From Bryum argenteum (Eukaryota > Streptophyta > Bryopsida > Bryales > Bryaceae), in contig CM073321.1 in assembly GCA_037043015.1 (NCBI GenBank), positions 21,325,001 through 21,389,000 on the forward strand: DNA of 64,000 nt, written 5' to 3'. Made by a program: the position numbers and the translations under genes. This document shows positions 1 to 11,905 of the stretch, one piece after another; position 1 is the first letter of the stretch; every line of letters begins with the position of its first letter. The notes below the pieces were generated by a model. It was given only the letters and a program-made list of their open reading frames with translations. It was not told the origin of the DNA and made no database searches.

Positions 1-1796
1 GTTACCACCTCGCAATCTCATCGCCTTAGTTAGCTTCTCGTGCCTTACATTAGCAAGCGCCTTGGTGAACACATCCACCACCATGTCCTCCCTTGGGCGA
101 TACCACAAGCTCACCTCTTCATCCTCCAACTTCTCCCGAATGAAGTGATGTTGCACATCTATGTGCTTCGTACGAGAGTGGTGTTTGCGGTCCTTTGCAA
201 GTGCAATGCACCCTTGGTTGTCACACATGATCCTTGTAGCCTCCATTTGCACAAACCCAACATCCTCCAATAGTTGCCGTAGCCACAACGCCTCCTTCAA
301 GCAATGGCTAGTTGCCATGTACTCCGCCTCCGTAGTAGACACCGCTATCGTGGGTTGCCTCTTGCAATTCCACAAGATTGCACCATCTCCTACAAAGAAC
401 ACATACCCCGTAGTGGACCGGCGCTCATTCACATCACCCGCCCAATCCGCATTGCAATATCCTCTCAACTCAATGTTCTTACCACCAAGGCACAATTTGT
501 AGTCAATGGTGTCTTTGAAGTACCTCAAGATGCGTTTAACCGCCATCCAATGTTGAGGACCAGCCTTTGCCATGAATTGGCTCACCATGCTAACCGAAAA
601 TGCAATGTCAGCCCTTGTGGCCAACATTGCATACATCAACGACCCCACCGCAGTCTTGTATGGAATAGCCTTCATCTCCTCTTCAACCTCTTTAAACTCC
701 TCGTCCGAAAGCTTCAACAACGACCCCTTCACATCAAGTTGTGTGCCAATGGGCTTGCACTCCTCTATGCTAAACCGCTTGCGCATCTCCTCAATGTATT
801 TGCCTTGACTCATGGTCATGGTGTATGCACTGCGATTCCTCTCAAACGCAACAGCAAGGCAAAACTCCAAAGGCCCACGATCACTCATCTCAAACTCCTT
901 CTAAAGTTTGGCCTTCAACCATCCCAAAACCGCGTCATCACTAGCCAAGATAATAAAATCATCCACATAGATGATTACAATCAACAACAACTCTCTTGTT
1001 TGCTTAACATACAAGGAGTGATTGGCATGGCTTCTAAAAAAGCCTTCTTTGGTAAAGAACATGTCAGTCCTTTGGTACCACGCCCTTGGTGATTACTTGA
1101 TTACTTGGTAAAACGACTTCTTGAGCTTGCAAACAAGGTATTGAGTACCCTCCTCCACAAAACCAAGGGGCTGGTCCATGTAGATATGCTCCTTCAACTC
1201 ACCATTCAAGAACACCGTCTTGACATCCATTTGGTGAATCTCCAAGTCCATGGCTGCCCCAATCGCCAACATGCAACGAATGGTGGTAAACTTTGCGACG
1301 GGTGCAAAATTCTCACGGAAATCCACACTTTCCACTTGAGAGAAGCCCCTTGCTACCAACCGTGCCTTGTAGCGCACCACGTTGCCTTGTGCATCCCTCT
1401 TGGTCCTAAACACCCACTTACAACCAACACTCTTGCAATCCTTTGGCAATGGGGCCAACTCCCATGTGCCATTGGCCATTAGAGATGCATACTCCTCTTG
1501 CATGGCCAACTCCCACTTATTTGCATCCACACTTAGCAAAGCATCACCCAAACTCAAAGGAGTATAAAAAGAAGCCACATTTGCACGTTCTACTTCATTA
1601 GTGGGTGGAAGAACGTGATTCAACCACCACTCACGCGGCGGCCTCCTCTCCCTTCTTAGATACCTTGAGCCATGTGCACATTGCTCCTCATCAATCTCCT
1701 CATGTGGAGCTAGCTTCTCTTCCACCACCTCCTCCTCTTCTTTCTCTTGTGGATTTTGCACACCTTTAGACTCCTCTCCAACTTGTGCCTCTTGTA
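1..1796 (-). pseudogene. Ty1/copia pol, reverse transcriptase and RNase H part (continues off the left edge)
   Basis: This is the 3' half of a copia-type polyprotein that copies the element's RNA into DNA. Read right to left it gives an acidic linker, the RT start (motif WELAMQEEYASL, then GCKWVFRTKRDAQG), the RT catalytic YVDD (near 965) inside IIYVDDFIILASDD, and the RNase H region with AVSTTEAEYMA. The reading stays in one frame but is interrupted by TAA at 1093-1095 (in the GLKQSPRAWY-like segment, a probable CAA to TAA change) and TAG at 901-903. The right end abuts a transposon insertion at TA 1795-1796, beyond which the same polyprotein resumes at 5153. The 3' LTR would lie left of the window. 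RT and RNase H assignment is firm; activity is excluded by the stops. Confidence 0.93.
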
Positions 1797-2972
1797 GAGT
1801 CCTCCCAGATGATTTACAAATTCTTGTCTTAGCCTTGAGCTTCACAGTGAACTTCCATGGTTTTCCAAGCCACCTCAAAAATTGTGTAAGCATCTTTTGG
1901 GTCTCAAATTTAGTGAGTGTTGGCCCCTACCACTTCCTTATCTCCCAGAATTCTCTAAATATAAATTTGCCACCTACATTGTCTACAACCACCGCTTTTC
2001 TTAAACACCCTTTTTATATTCAAATTGCACACTTGACTTTGGATCACTTCCATCTTTCCCATGTTTCTCACATTGATGAGCCCACCTTTTTCTCATAACC
2101 CCCATTACTCATTGTACCTACATTAGCTTCAAACAAATTTTTCAAGGCGAGGGGTGATTATAGCAAAGCCCCCATTTAAGAGCCTTCACTCTTTTCAATA
2201 TATTCTTCTTCTTCTCCTCCTCTTGATGCATCCTATAAGGATGAATGTAGAATTGCTCATAGTACTTGCTTGCTCTCAATCTTTCTCCACTTTGTTACTA
2301 CAGAGCTCTCCAAAATGTTTCTCTCTTGTTGCTACAACTCAAGGAGATTTGTGGGCGATTCCAGCTTGTAGGCTTCAAAGTTTCATATTAAGAGTTTCTT
2401 CCTAACAGTGTTTTCATTTAATGTGAGCAAGCTATTGTCCAATTAAACTAGTGCAATCTAACTAAACTTAAGCAAGCTAGAATCTAAAACTTGTTAGGTT
2501 AGTGCAATTTACTTGCTTGTTAAGTTGGATTAGTGCAATCTACGTACAAGTTAAACTTGCTGAGTTAGTGCAATCTAATTAAACTTAAGCTTTGAATGAT
2601 TGTGAATCTCATTAAACTGATTAAAGCTTTAAACATGAGGTTCTATGAACCATAAATGAAGCCTTGATTCTACGCTTAAGTGTTAATGAAAATTAACTAC
2701 ATAGGTACTAACTTGCAAGGAAGAGTTAGTAAGTCCAAAATTTGTGATCCTAAACTCGAAGATTCACTAGTATAATATCATTCATAAGGTTTTAGTGGCA
2801 ACTTCCACCATGTGAATTAATATTATCATACAAGCTTATATGAAATTTTAACTTATAAGTTTGTATAGATAATTTAGTATAAAATTTTCCCATGTAAGCT
2901 CACTATGCCTCCAACATGGAAGTTACTTACTTTGTTTATTAAGTTGTGCATTTTCTTGTTTTTAGGTGAACC

Positions 2973-4937
2973 ATGCAAAATAGAACATTGAAGAATGATG
3001 AAAGAAGATTAATTGCAGGCATGCGCCTAGGAGGAATAAAACCATTAGTAATTGCTTCACTTTTGAACATGCCACAGTCTACTGTTTCCACGGTATTGAC
3101 AAAGTGGAAAGTGACTCGTTGCATGGTCACAAAGAAAGCAAGAGGGAGGCCACCAGCACTAGGTGATCGTGCTATTCAAGAATTATCTCGAGAGTTATTA
3201 CGAGATCGGCGACATTCTATTATTCAAATTGCAAGAAACTTCAATGTGGCACGTAACACAATGCGCAAATATATTCACAACTTGGGATTTGGAAGTCGTA
3301 TTGCTCCCAAGAAACCATTCCTTCCTCCTCATCACATGACGAAAAGGCTTGACTTTGCTAAAGCCCATACACATTGGACTATTGAAGATTGGAAGAATAT
3401 CCTTTGGACGGATGAGTCTTCCTTTGAGTTGGGCAAGAATAGCAGGCAAGTTTGAGTTTGGCGAAGAAAACATGAGATACTGATTGGTATCACTCTGATT
3501 GCCTTGCACTATCCTTTAAGTCTGGTAGAACATCCATAATGGTATGGGGGGCTTTGACAGGCTTTGAAAAAAGCACATTAACCCCTAAAAATCCAAGCGT
3601 TTTTTGGCCTTCCAAAACCAAAAATTGTGATTTTCTACCACCTTGTTTGAATTGAGATATGGTCAAGAAAATTATTGTTTTTCTGTACCTTCAACCATAA
3701 GATCTCAAACCCACCTACTATTTGTACTACCATGTGAAATTTCAACCGTTGGATCTTCACCATTTGTGAGATCGTAACATTCAAAGTTGGTGCAGAAGTT
3801 TTTTTGGGCATTGCTTGTGAGACATTGTTTCCATGGAGCATAAGTAAAATTGAATATTGTTACCCCAAACATAATTCTCATATTTTTTTCCATGTAGATA
3901 ATCAAGTTGGGTATGCTCATGCAAAATTTTGGAAACTCATTCCATTTGTGTGACCTTCATGCAAATGATTTCCTAGAAGAAGGTCTAAAAACAACAATAT
4001 AGTAAAACATGCATTTCCTTCAATATATTTGGTTTAATTAAAAATTCCAAACGGCGAGTAGGTGCCTTTATGAGTTTGTGAAATTTGAGAAAAAAAAAAT
4101 TGAGAAATTCCAAAACCTCAAATTTTGACAAATTTTGTAAGAGTTAATTCATAAATTACTAGAAATTGTGAAGATTGTTTTTGTAATTTTTGAGGGCTGC
4201 CCTTGTGAAATTTACAAACTTTATAAGTTAGCTCACTTTAGAACTCAAGTTAGTCAAGTAGTGATGTGGTCAGGAACATATTTCCAAAAAAAACTCTCAA
4301 AAAAATACTAAATTTAAACTACCCAAGTTCGGCTCACAAACCAAGAATTGTCGTAGAAGACTCAAAAATTGGAATTTGGCTTTGCAAATTTTACCACATA
4401 CACTTTGCAGTATAGGGAGCATCCATTAAAAAAATTGGACAAAAGTATTACTTTTAACCTATTCATCTAGGCGGCCCAAAATACCAAAAGCCCGATTTGG
4501 TCCTCTTCGATCTTTAGGGGTTAAGTGTAATCCCTCCAACCAAACGATCAGCAGTTGGATTTGTGGAGCATGTCTATGAAGGCACTTTGAGTGTCTTTTA
4601 TTTTATGCATGATAAGCCTCAGCAGCTTACATTGATGGAGGATGGTGCCCCGGTACACCGTAGCATATATCCTAGCCATTGGAGAGAAGCCCATGGTATC
4701 AAGAAGATGATTTGGCTTCCAAACTCACTGGATCTCAATCCCATTGAGAACCTTTAGAGAATGGTGAAAGATTCTTTGGAAAAGTATGGGAAGCCAAATA
4801 ACAAGGAAGAAATGATACAAAACATTCTACAAGTATGGGATCAAGTATCTCAAGAACAACTATTACATCTCATTTCCACTATGCCCGAGAGAATGGAAGC
4901 AGTAATTGAAGTAAGGGGTGGAAGCACTAAATGGTGA
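2973..4937 (+). pseudogene. Tc1-type transposase, DD34E, disrupted
   Basis: The product would bind the terminal repeats and cut and paste the element. Starting at 2973, the N-terminus shows a helix-turn-helix region (ERRLIAGMRLGGIKPLVIA) and a second paired-type domain, followed by the catalytic motifs: first Asp in WTDESSF, second Asp in MEDGAPVH, and Glu in LDLNPIEN 34 residues after the second Asp, so DD34E. Lesions: TGA at 3453-3455 where Arg is expected (V-R-VWR; CGA to TGA is likely), a frameshift near 3470-3480, the 939 bp insert 3582-4520, and TAG at 4755-4757 where Trp is usual (ENLW). The reading ends at TGA 4935-4937. Plant mariner transposases are typically DD39D, so DD34E is notable. 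Not functional as read. Confidence 0.9.
3582..4520. mobile_element. piggyBac-like non-autonomous element (939 bp, TTAA target duplication)
   Basis: The insert is bounded by TTAA at 3578-3581 and 4521-4524. Its ends are inverted repeats, CCCCTAAAAATC on the left and GATCTTTAGGGG on the right. Ignoring the element and one TTAA restores an in-frame transposase reading (GFEKSTL followed by SVIPPTKRSAVGF), so the boundary call is strong. The interior has no convincing coding region. TTAA duplication plus CCC-starting ends are characteristic of the piggyBac superfamily; assignment rests on those termini only. Confidence 0.85.
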
Positions 4938-5152
4938 ATAGAGTATAGAAGATTTATAGTTATTCATATTTTTTATAGTGATATATGTTGAATATCATAC
5001 ATGTATTGTTCTACACTTTAATACAAACGCAATGCAATTTACGGATCTCAATTTGGATCATTTTTGAGCACACAAGACCTTCTCAAAGTTTCAACAGAGA
5101 AGCAATAAAGTGGCTAGAGAAGAGAATTTGTAAATCATCTGGAGGGGACTGT

Positions 5153-6342
5153 ACAACAGGCGCTGAAATTGCAGGTGTATCCACCAAAATCACTGTAGGT
5201 GGCTCCAAACTCCCACTTGGATGCATCTCCACATTTGCATCTCTACAAGTAGCATCCTCCGCAAATACCACATCGCGACACTTGAAGATCTTCTTCGTCT
5301 CAAGACACATCAACTTATAAGCCTTGGTTCCTTCACAATAATCAAGAAACACACACTTTGTGCCCTTTGCATCAAGTTTAGTCCACTTCTCATCCGGCAT
5401 CTTTACATAAGCAACATACCCATATACACGCATGTGTGTCACAAAAGGCTTCTTACCACTCCATGCCTCTTCGAGTGTCTTACCAACAAGTGCACTAGTT
5501 GGGCACCTATTGCGTGTGTACACCGCTGTAACCACCGCTTCCACCAAAAGGTTCTTGTTGAGGTTCTGGTGATGTAGTATGCTCCATGCCATCTCCACAA
5601 TGGTGCGATTTGGTCTTTCCGCCACTCCATTTTGTTGTGGTGTGTATGGTGTTGATAGTTGCCTCTCAATGCCATGTGCTTGCAAGAAGCGTTCAAAGGC
5701 CTTCGAAGTGAACTCCCCTCCACTGTCAGATTGAAACTCCTTGATCTTGTGCTCCGATTGCTTCTCCACAAGGGCCTTGAACTCCACAAACTTGGCAAAC
5801 ACCTCTCCCTTAGACTTCAACACATACACCCACACCTTTCTACAGAAGTCATCAATAAAAGTGACAAAGTACAAGCAACCGCCCATGGAAATGGTCTTAA
5901 ATGGACCACACACATCCAAGTAGACTAACTCCAAAGGCTTGCTTGCACGTTGACCTCCCTCGCTTAGAAGTGGAGTCCTTGAGAGCTTGCCCTCAATGCA
6001 CTCCTCACAAACCGCCAAATTTGATCCTCCATCCTTGATGTGCATGCCATTCACCATGCTTTGAAGCGCCTTGACACTCTTCACATTCAAATGCCCAAGG
6101 CCTCTTTGCCATAGCTCCAAAGGGGCTAATTCTGGCATTTGGTGTGCCACATTGGCCATTTCATGCACGGAGAAGGGCATTTCATACAAACTCCCTACTC
6201 TTGGCAACCTAACAATCACCTTTCTACTGGGATCTCTCACAATGCATGCATCATCATCTAACTCCACTTTTAAACCGTTAAGAGCAAGTTTTACCACGGA
6301 AATCAAGTTCCTCTTAGACTTGGGGATGTGGAGCACCTCCTT
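5153..6342 (-). pseudogene. Ty1/copia pol, gag-pre-integrase and integrase part
   Basis: This stretch encodes the integrase that inserts the retroelement cDNA. Read leftwards from 6342 it shows the gag-pre-integrase zinc region (GLGHLNVKSVKAL, later CEECIEGK, an HHCC arrangement), then the integrase core with first Asp in YLDVCGPF, second Asp in FQSDSGGEF and the Glu in QQNGVAERPNR. The C-terminal copia segment follows (VYGYVAYVKMPDE, CVFLDYCEGTKAYKL). The coding frame is continuous down to TA 5152-5153, where the Tc1 element interrupts it, and resumes at 1796. An in-frame TAG at 6343-6345 separates it from the protease end of the upstream segment. Integrase identity is secure. Confidence 0.94.
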
Positions 6343-7392
6343 CTAGTTGACCTTGTGTTTCACTCCCATCACCATCACCTCCTCAACAATGGTATCAACT
6401 CCAACTGCATGCACAATGTTATCATCTGCCAAGTGCACATTTCGTGGTGGTGATATTACCTTATATGCTTGGAACGATGTCCTATGCGGTGATATGAGCT
6501 TGATTGCTCCCGAATCCATGATCCACTTGGCCATGGTCTTGTCATCTCCATCATTGATTGCAAAGGCATACTCCACTTCCATCTCCTCTTTGCTTGCAAC
6601 AATGGCACTTAGAAACGCATAATCCGCCTCGTTGTCGTTGTTGCTTGCAACATTGGCACTCTCCTTCTCCTTCTTGTTGTTTCGAAAGCAATACCTTGCA
6701 ATGTGGTCCGGTTTGCCACAATTGTAGCACATTCTTGGGCCATTTTGCATCCTCCCTTTGTTTTGGGCCGCCACCAACGCTGCCTCACCACTTGGAGCAC
6801 CCTTCTCTTTTCTCTTGGACACTTCATGCATCAACCTTGACACAACAAACTCTATCTTAAGGTCAACAAGATTTAAGGTCTCTAATGCCGTCATCAAACT
6901 CTCAAATGAAGGTGGCAAGCTATCAAGCAATGTCCTGACAATGTCATCCTACCTCATGGGTACATCCAAACATGTGAGTTGATCCGCAACTGTCTTGATG
7001 TTGTTGATGTGCTCCAACAAGTCTGCCTCTTCCCCCATCTTGGTTGTGAAGAACTTGCGCCTCAAATAGAGTATGTTGGACAAGCTTCTTGTCTCGTGGA
7101 TGCTACAAAGTATGCTCCATGCTTTTGCCGGACCCTTGCAACTCTTGATGTGCGCAAGTTGCGCATCCACGAAGTTGAGCCCAATCATAGACATCGCCTT
7201 GCGCACCCTCCTTTGGTAGTCCTTCTTGTCCTTCTCACTTGCTTCGGATGGTGGAGCCTCCTCCGTGCCTTCAACAATCTCCTACAGGTCCATGGAAGAA
7301 AGTGCCAAGTTCATCTTGAACTTCCACAAGTTGAAGTTGGTGCCATTGAACGTTTCAAGGTCTCTAACACTCTCACCTTCCAAAGAAGCCAT
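6343..7392 (-). pseudogene. Ty1/copia gag and protease part
   Basis: The ATG at 7392 begins MASLEGESV and leads into a copia GAG domain (FNGTNFNLWKFKMNLAL is typical of the DUF4219/UBN2 family). The nucleocapsid zinc knuckle CYNCGKPDHIARYC lies near 6700, and a retroviral-type aspartic protease start (WIMDSGAIKLIS, Asp-Ser-Gly) near 6510. All segments share one frame but are cut by TAG at 7282-7284, TAG at 6949-6951 and TAG at 6343-6345. There are no frameshifts in the copia, only point nonsense changes, which suggests moderate age and substitution decay. Gag packages the RNA; the protease matures the polyprotein. Confidence 0.92.
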
Positions 7393-8520
7393 GGCAAAGC
7401 TCCAATGTTGCCCTTACAACACAAAGCACTCAAAACTAGCTCCTAAACTCTCAAATCAACCCTCTAGGAGTGTGCAAACACACTTATGTACCAAACAATG
7501 CACAATAAGCCCCTCCAACACTTAAAGAAGCAGGATATACTTGCTCCTACTCAAATTGAATCTCGTTCAAGCTATTTGACCTTCAAATAGAACATCTATA
7601 TCTCTTCCACACACACAAGGTGTGGTTGCACTTCAAAGCACTCCCTACACTAGATCATCTCTCAAACTATGTCAACAAAGCTTGTAGATCCACAAATCAC
7701 TCAAATCTAAGCTTAAGAGTCTCAAAACACCTACTTTTTGCACCTCAAATGCTAAATCAGCCTTTTGTGTGCACACATGCACCTCAAATGCTAAATTTGG
7801 CCTTCTTAACTCCAAGTGCACTCAAGTAAACATTACAACAAACACTCCTAAGCTCAAAACAATGGATTTGAGAGCCCTTAATGCAAAGAAGCACCTACAA
7901 TGTGCAAGGAGGACTCAAACAACAAGCATACAATCTTACAAGCGTTTGAGTCGCCTCCAACACCTCCAAATTGCTTCTATTGCCTCCAATGCTCCAAACC
8001 TCCTTCAAAATGGTTGCAAACACCTCCAAATGACTCCAAGTGCACCTCCAAATCTCCAAGAGACTCCAAGTAGTGCAAATGAGCCCTACATGTGCATGCA
8101 TCACCTCCTTGACCTCTCCAAGCCTCCAAAAGTACTCAAACTCAACCTCACTACAAGAGTAGTGAACCCATAAGCTATTGAGATTCAATAGAGGGAGAGA
8201 GAGAATACAACACACTCAAGTAGTAGAGCAAAGAATGCTTGAATGAGATACACACTCATTCTAAGCACTTACTTAAATATCCAAGAAAAGGCACGAGGTG
8301 TTACAACAAAGATAAGGTTTGAGTGATCAAGATCACTCTATAAAGGATAGACCACTAGAGGACCTTCTCTCTCTACATACGATAAGGCTCTAGTGGTCCA
8401 TCCATCTCTACAGACAATAAGGCTCTTGTGGACAAGCCTTCTCCATATACAATAAGACTCTATTGGTCCAACCCTCTCCACATACTCTTATGAACTCTAG
8501 TTACCCTTAGTAACTACGAG
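7393..8520 (-). other. probable copia leader and 5' LTR region (limits not resolved)
   Basis: This stretch lies directly upstream of the gag ATG, where a leader, primer-binding site and 5' LTR belong. It is rich in short repeats such as CCTCCAA and CAAATGCTAAAT, and 8330-8480 has several diverged copies of a GATAAGGCTCTAGTGGTCCA-like unit. I could not find a clear initiator-tRNA primer-binding site or matching TG...CA LTR ends, and the partner LTR is outside the window. The open frames here look like chance. Confidence 0.4.
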
Positions 8521-8920
8521 CAATCTAATCTTTAATAATGGCAGTATATAAACCTACGATTTCATCCATCAATAAAATATTTGTACTAATATCAGCTACC
8601 ATGTAAATTTTAAATACTAAAAACGTACCAATTTGACACATATTCAACAAATATAGGTAAATTGAACCACTAAAGCACCAAAAATGACTTTAACATGTAT
8701 ATGATCTATGAAATTGCAATATTTTAAGTAAAGCTATTTTTAATAAACATCGTAGGTAGGTGTAATCCCATCAACTAACAATAATGGCATCGACATGTAC
8801 TACGACATCCATGCACACATCGAAGTAAACTTTTTTGCAAAAACCCTACAATATTAGAAAAGTGACTGCAATTGAAAACATAAGAACCTCAAATTCAAAA
8901 TACGAAGACATTTAAAAATC
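8521..8920. other. AT-rich non-coding stretch
   Basis: No gene, repeat or structure is evident; it is ordinary AT-rich intergenic or degenerate transposon sequence before the 12-base array. Confidence 0.5.
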
Positions 8921-8924
8921 TACT

Positions 8925-9062
8925 GAGACATCTGGTAAGACATTTAGTTAGACATCTACTTAGACATCTACTTAGACATGTGTTTGAACCTCTACTTAGA
9001 CATCTCGTTAGACATTGCCTTAGACATTTAAGTAGATGTCTACTTAGACATGTAGGTGACAT
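8925..9062. repeat. 12-base-phased AGACATCT array (CACTA-like subterminal repeat)
   Basis: About eleven diverged units of TTAGACATCTAC follow each other with a 12-base period; one unit is inverted (GTAGATGTCTAC). The same 12-base spacing and motif occur inside the defined CACTA element at 56497-59648. Short motifs of about 12 bases repeated near the ends are a known feature of En/Spm elements, where the element's own protein binds them. The minus-strand reading frame through this array (CLSRCLSR...) is an artefact of the period. Confidence 0.75.
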
Positions 9063-11650
9063 TTGTAAGGAATAAAATCTACCCACTTCTTACAAAATGA
9101 GCGAGATTAATGCAATTGAAGAGCAGCTGCAGCAACATGACAACCAATAGATACCACCTATTACTGAGCACTAGCCATTGATGAAGCCAAACTTTGATCC
9201 AAAAGGAAGACAAATCCTATCCCAATTTTGAACTAACACAAATTCAACATCCATGTAGACATCTTTTTAGACATTTAACTTGTTAAACATGAATGTCCTA
9301 GCTTTACACAAAAACTCTAGGACCTTCACCTCTCAAAGAAGAGCAACCTCACTCGGTTCAAGAACTTAGCAATAAATAACACCTAAAGAACCTTCAATAG
9401 TGACAATTTTGGTCCATCTCCAACGAATTGACAAGAATGCTTGTACAAAAACGAAGATCAACAGAAGAAGTTGTAGAATCAGGTTGGATCGACTTTGTGG
9501 AAAAGCAACAACTTTTATGCAAATTCACAACAATTGTCAATTTGACACATAAGCCATGAGAATCAAAATCGGATTATGATTCATCACGGGCGGCTTTTAT
9601 GCACAAGATGCACCAGAAGCACCACAGCAGATGCAAGAGATGGATTGACATAATGTCTTAGAAGATTGGGTAGTCTTCTAAAGAGGATGCATGTATCACC
9701 GCCTTAGCAGTAATGGCGCAGCGACAGAGCCTGAGGTCGTACGCGGCCCTCAGCCGTGGCTCCATGCCTGTAAGCGGGACCTATAACCGCGCAAATTCCG
9801 ATGGGCACCAACTGCTGCCCTCCAATTGGCACCACTGCCGCTCCTCGCCCAATCACCGGCCTCCACTGCCGTACACCACCCCCTAATCGATACCTATGGC
9901 CGCTGCTTCCCCGTATGGCTACTGGTGCGAGGAGCCGGAAACCACAGTGCGATTTGCAAAAAAAACTGTTCCACAAACATTTTGCCTACTAGTACGGATA
10001 ATGGAGATCGATTTCGAGTAGGACTATAGATATGGAGTGAAGTTTCAATCTTATCTGTAGCAAGTGGGAAATCTTAGATTGGCAGTGATAGGTTCAAAAT
10101 TCATACCTTTTGAGCATTCAATTTTGTAGGAACTGTAGTGACGATTGGTAGAGGAGTAGAGATTTGAGCTTGACAAAGTGAGTCTCTTCGGTCCATGAAC
10201 CGTGCGCTTTGCCCCAATTCAGTGGTGGTAGTTTTTCTTTTCTCCTTTATTGTTGCACAATGTAGAGTGACTCTAACAATTTCTTTAAAGAAGTTCCTGA
10301 AAACATGGAGAACTGCGTGAGTTACCTCCAACCCTCGCAGTTCCTGTAATAAAGTGTATCTAGATCCTCGTACTGTATCGTGATCAAGAAATTGTGTATT
10401 GACTCCCCTCTTTGAATGCAATGACATGCAATATGATAGTATTTTGAAGAAACTCTAGCAAAAAAAGTAAATTACTAAATGTGTTCTGTACCTATCGTTA
10501 CAGTGTTTATCGGAGCTTCGTCTCCAACGTGGATTAAGAATTCCTCCAAGTAAAAAAAAAAAAGAAAAAAAAAAAAACTTTGTAGATAATTTTTTAAGAC
10601 ATCCAAAAAGACATTTCTAGACATTGTCGTAGACATCTACAAAGATATCCATTTAAACATCTATATAGACATTGTATGATAGATGCGAAGTAGGTAACAA
10701 ATTGTAAAAATGTGAACATACTTAGTATGTATACACATTGTTAATCCATATTGTCGGCATTTCAAAAGATTTGTACACATTTGAAAATGTTTAAGGTTAC
10801 TGGCGCAAATATAAAGCCAATTTGAAGTTCCCAATAATAATGTAGGTTTTTAAACCACAAGAATTGCCATTTTATAGTTTTTATACTAATTCTAACACTT
10901 CTAAATGGCCTTTCAGATAGTTTCAATACTCATAGTGCATAAGTATGATGTGAAGTTCATGATAGCTTTGTGTACGCCATGAATGAGATTTGTAGTTTCT
11001 AAGTGGTCAATGGAATAACACAATGTCTTTGGTACGTGACCCGATCATATTTCTAAGGATATCCAAATAGATGTGTTTGTGGACATCTGTAGTAGTAGTT
11101 ATACAGTCTTAGAGATGTCATATCAGGGGCTCTTGAACATTGGACAAAACAAATATTGGAGAACTCCGCTTATATGCAGGATTTATAAAAGTTGTTTCTT
11201 GGTATTTTTAGTAGTCTTTGGGACATCCACCATAAGAAAGCAATGTCCAATGTGGAATTTGTGAAAGAGTGCAATCACCTATACGGAGAGTATCCATTTG
11301 AAGAATATGATGTACGCCATGCAAAATACTTGGAGAGGCTAGCAATATTACATGCTGAGCATATGAATTTGTTTGAGCATGGTTAGTTGAACACCAAGGA
11401 TTTTGTACCAGAGACTGTGGACGATGCTTATAGCAATAACATGTTCCCTGTTTTATGGTTTTATTAGAGTCATTATCCATTTGACACATGGGAGGACAAC
11501 TACGATTAGTGGTTGTATCACCAAGTCAATCCAGGAATGATTTATCTATAGTTTGCACTATCACTTTGAATGCGGAGTGATCGCAGTAGAGTATTTAAAC
11601 TATACTCGTTAATAGCATTGAGCTAGGTATGAGAATGTCAATACAGTTTG
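9063..11650. other. degenerate CACTA-related sequence without a resolvable gene
   Basis: More AGACATC motifs occur at 9257-9285, 10588-10675 (again spaced by about 12 bases) and near 11058. 9700-9970 is a GC-rich island with no recognisable protein. 10546-10577 is an A-rich tract. A short plus-strand frame at 11192-11386 (LERLAILHAEHMNLFEHG) matches no family I know. The simplest reading is the interior of a decayed CACTA-type element; I found no clear terminal CACTA/TAGTG pair. Confidence 0.4.
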
Positions 11651-11905
11651 TAGCTCAAATTTTGAATAAGAAGAAGAATCAGTGTGTGGTAGCTTAAACT
11701 TTAAATAAGAGGGGGAATTGGGATGAGGTGACTCAAATTTAAAATAAGAGGGGGAATTGCGATGTGGTAGCTCAAATTTAGAATAAAAGGGGAATTGGGA
11801 TGTGGAAGCTCAAATTTAGAATAAAAAGGAGAATTAGGATGTGATAGCTCAAATTTTGAATAAAAGGGGGAATTGGAATGTGGTAGCTCAAACTTTGAAT
11901 ATGAC
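11651..11905. repeat. 39 bp tandem repeat, about 6.5 copies
   Basis: Units start TAGCTCAAATTT and continue with an AATAAGAGGGGGAATTG-like segment then GGATGTGG. Unit starts fall at about 11651, 11690, 11729, 11768, 11806, 11845 and 11884, giving a 38-39 base period with point differences between copies. No coding potential. Confidence 0.85.

Larger units (their letters stand above)
1797..5151 (+). mobile_element. Tc1/mariner (DD34E) DNA transposon inserted in copia pol
   Basis: The element is flanked by TA at 1795-1796 and 5152-5153. Its ends form an imperfect inverted repeat sharing an 18-base identical block, AGATGATTTACAAATTCT, near both termini; the right end begins CAGT when read inward, as is usual for Tc1 elements. 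Dropping the element and one TA joins the flanking copia reading frame without a break (PVVQ then EAQVGEE), which fixes the boundaries. About 1.2 kb of AT-rich non-coding DNA (1797-2972) precedes the transposase, with several copies of a TTAGTGCAATCTA-like motif at 2440-2590. A second element interrupts the transposase. Confidence 0.92.

Noticed and set aside
304..1092. 262-residue plus-strand open frame
   Set aside because: It is antisense to the copia RT and RNase H coding sequence, whose motifs (YVDD, TEAEYMA) are on the minus strand.
8348..8362. CACTAGAGGACC at 8352 as a third terminus of the second CACTA family
   Set aside because: It lies in a local repeat of the copia leader/LTR region, lacks AACGTT motifs nearby, and diverges after ten bases.
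8895..9086. 63-residue minus frame with CLSRCLSR repeats
   Set aside because: It is the translation of a 12-base tandem motif of a CACTA subterminal region.
9700..10030. GC-rich open frames as a small gene
   Set aside because: Frames on both strands are equally open, no motif is recognisable, and the neighbourhood is transposon debris.
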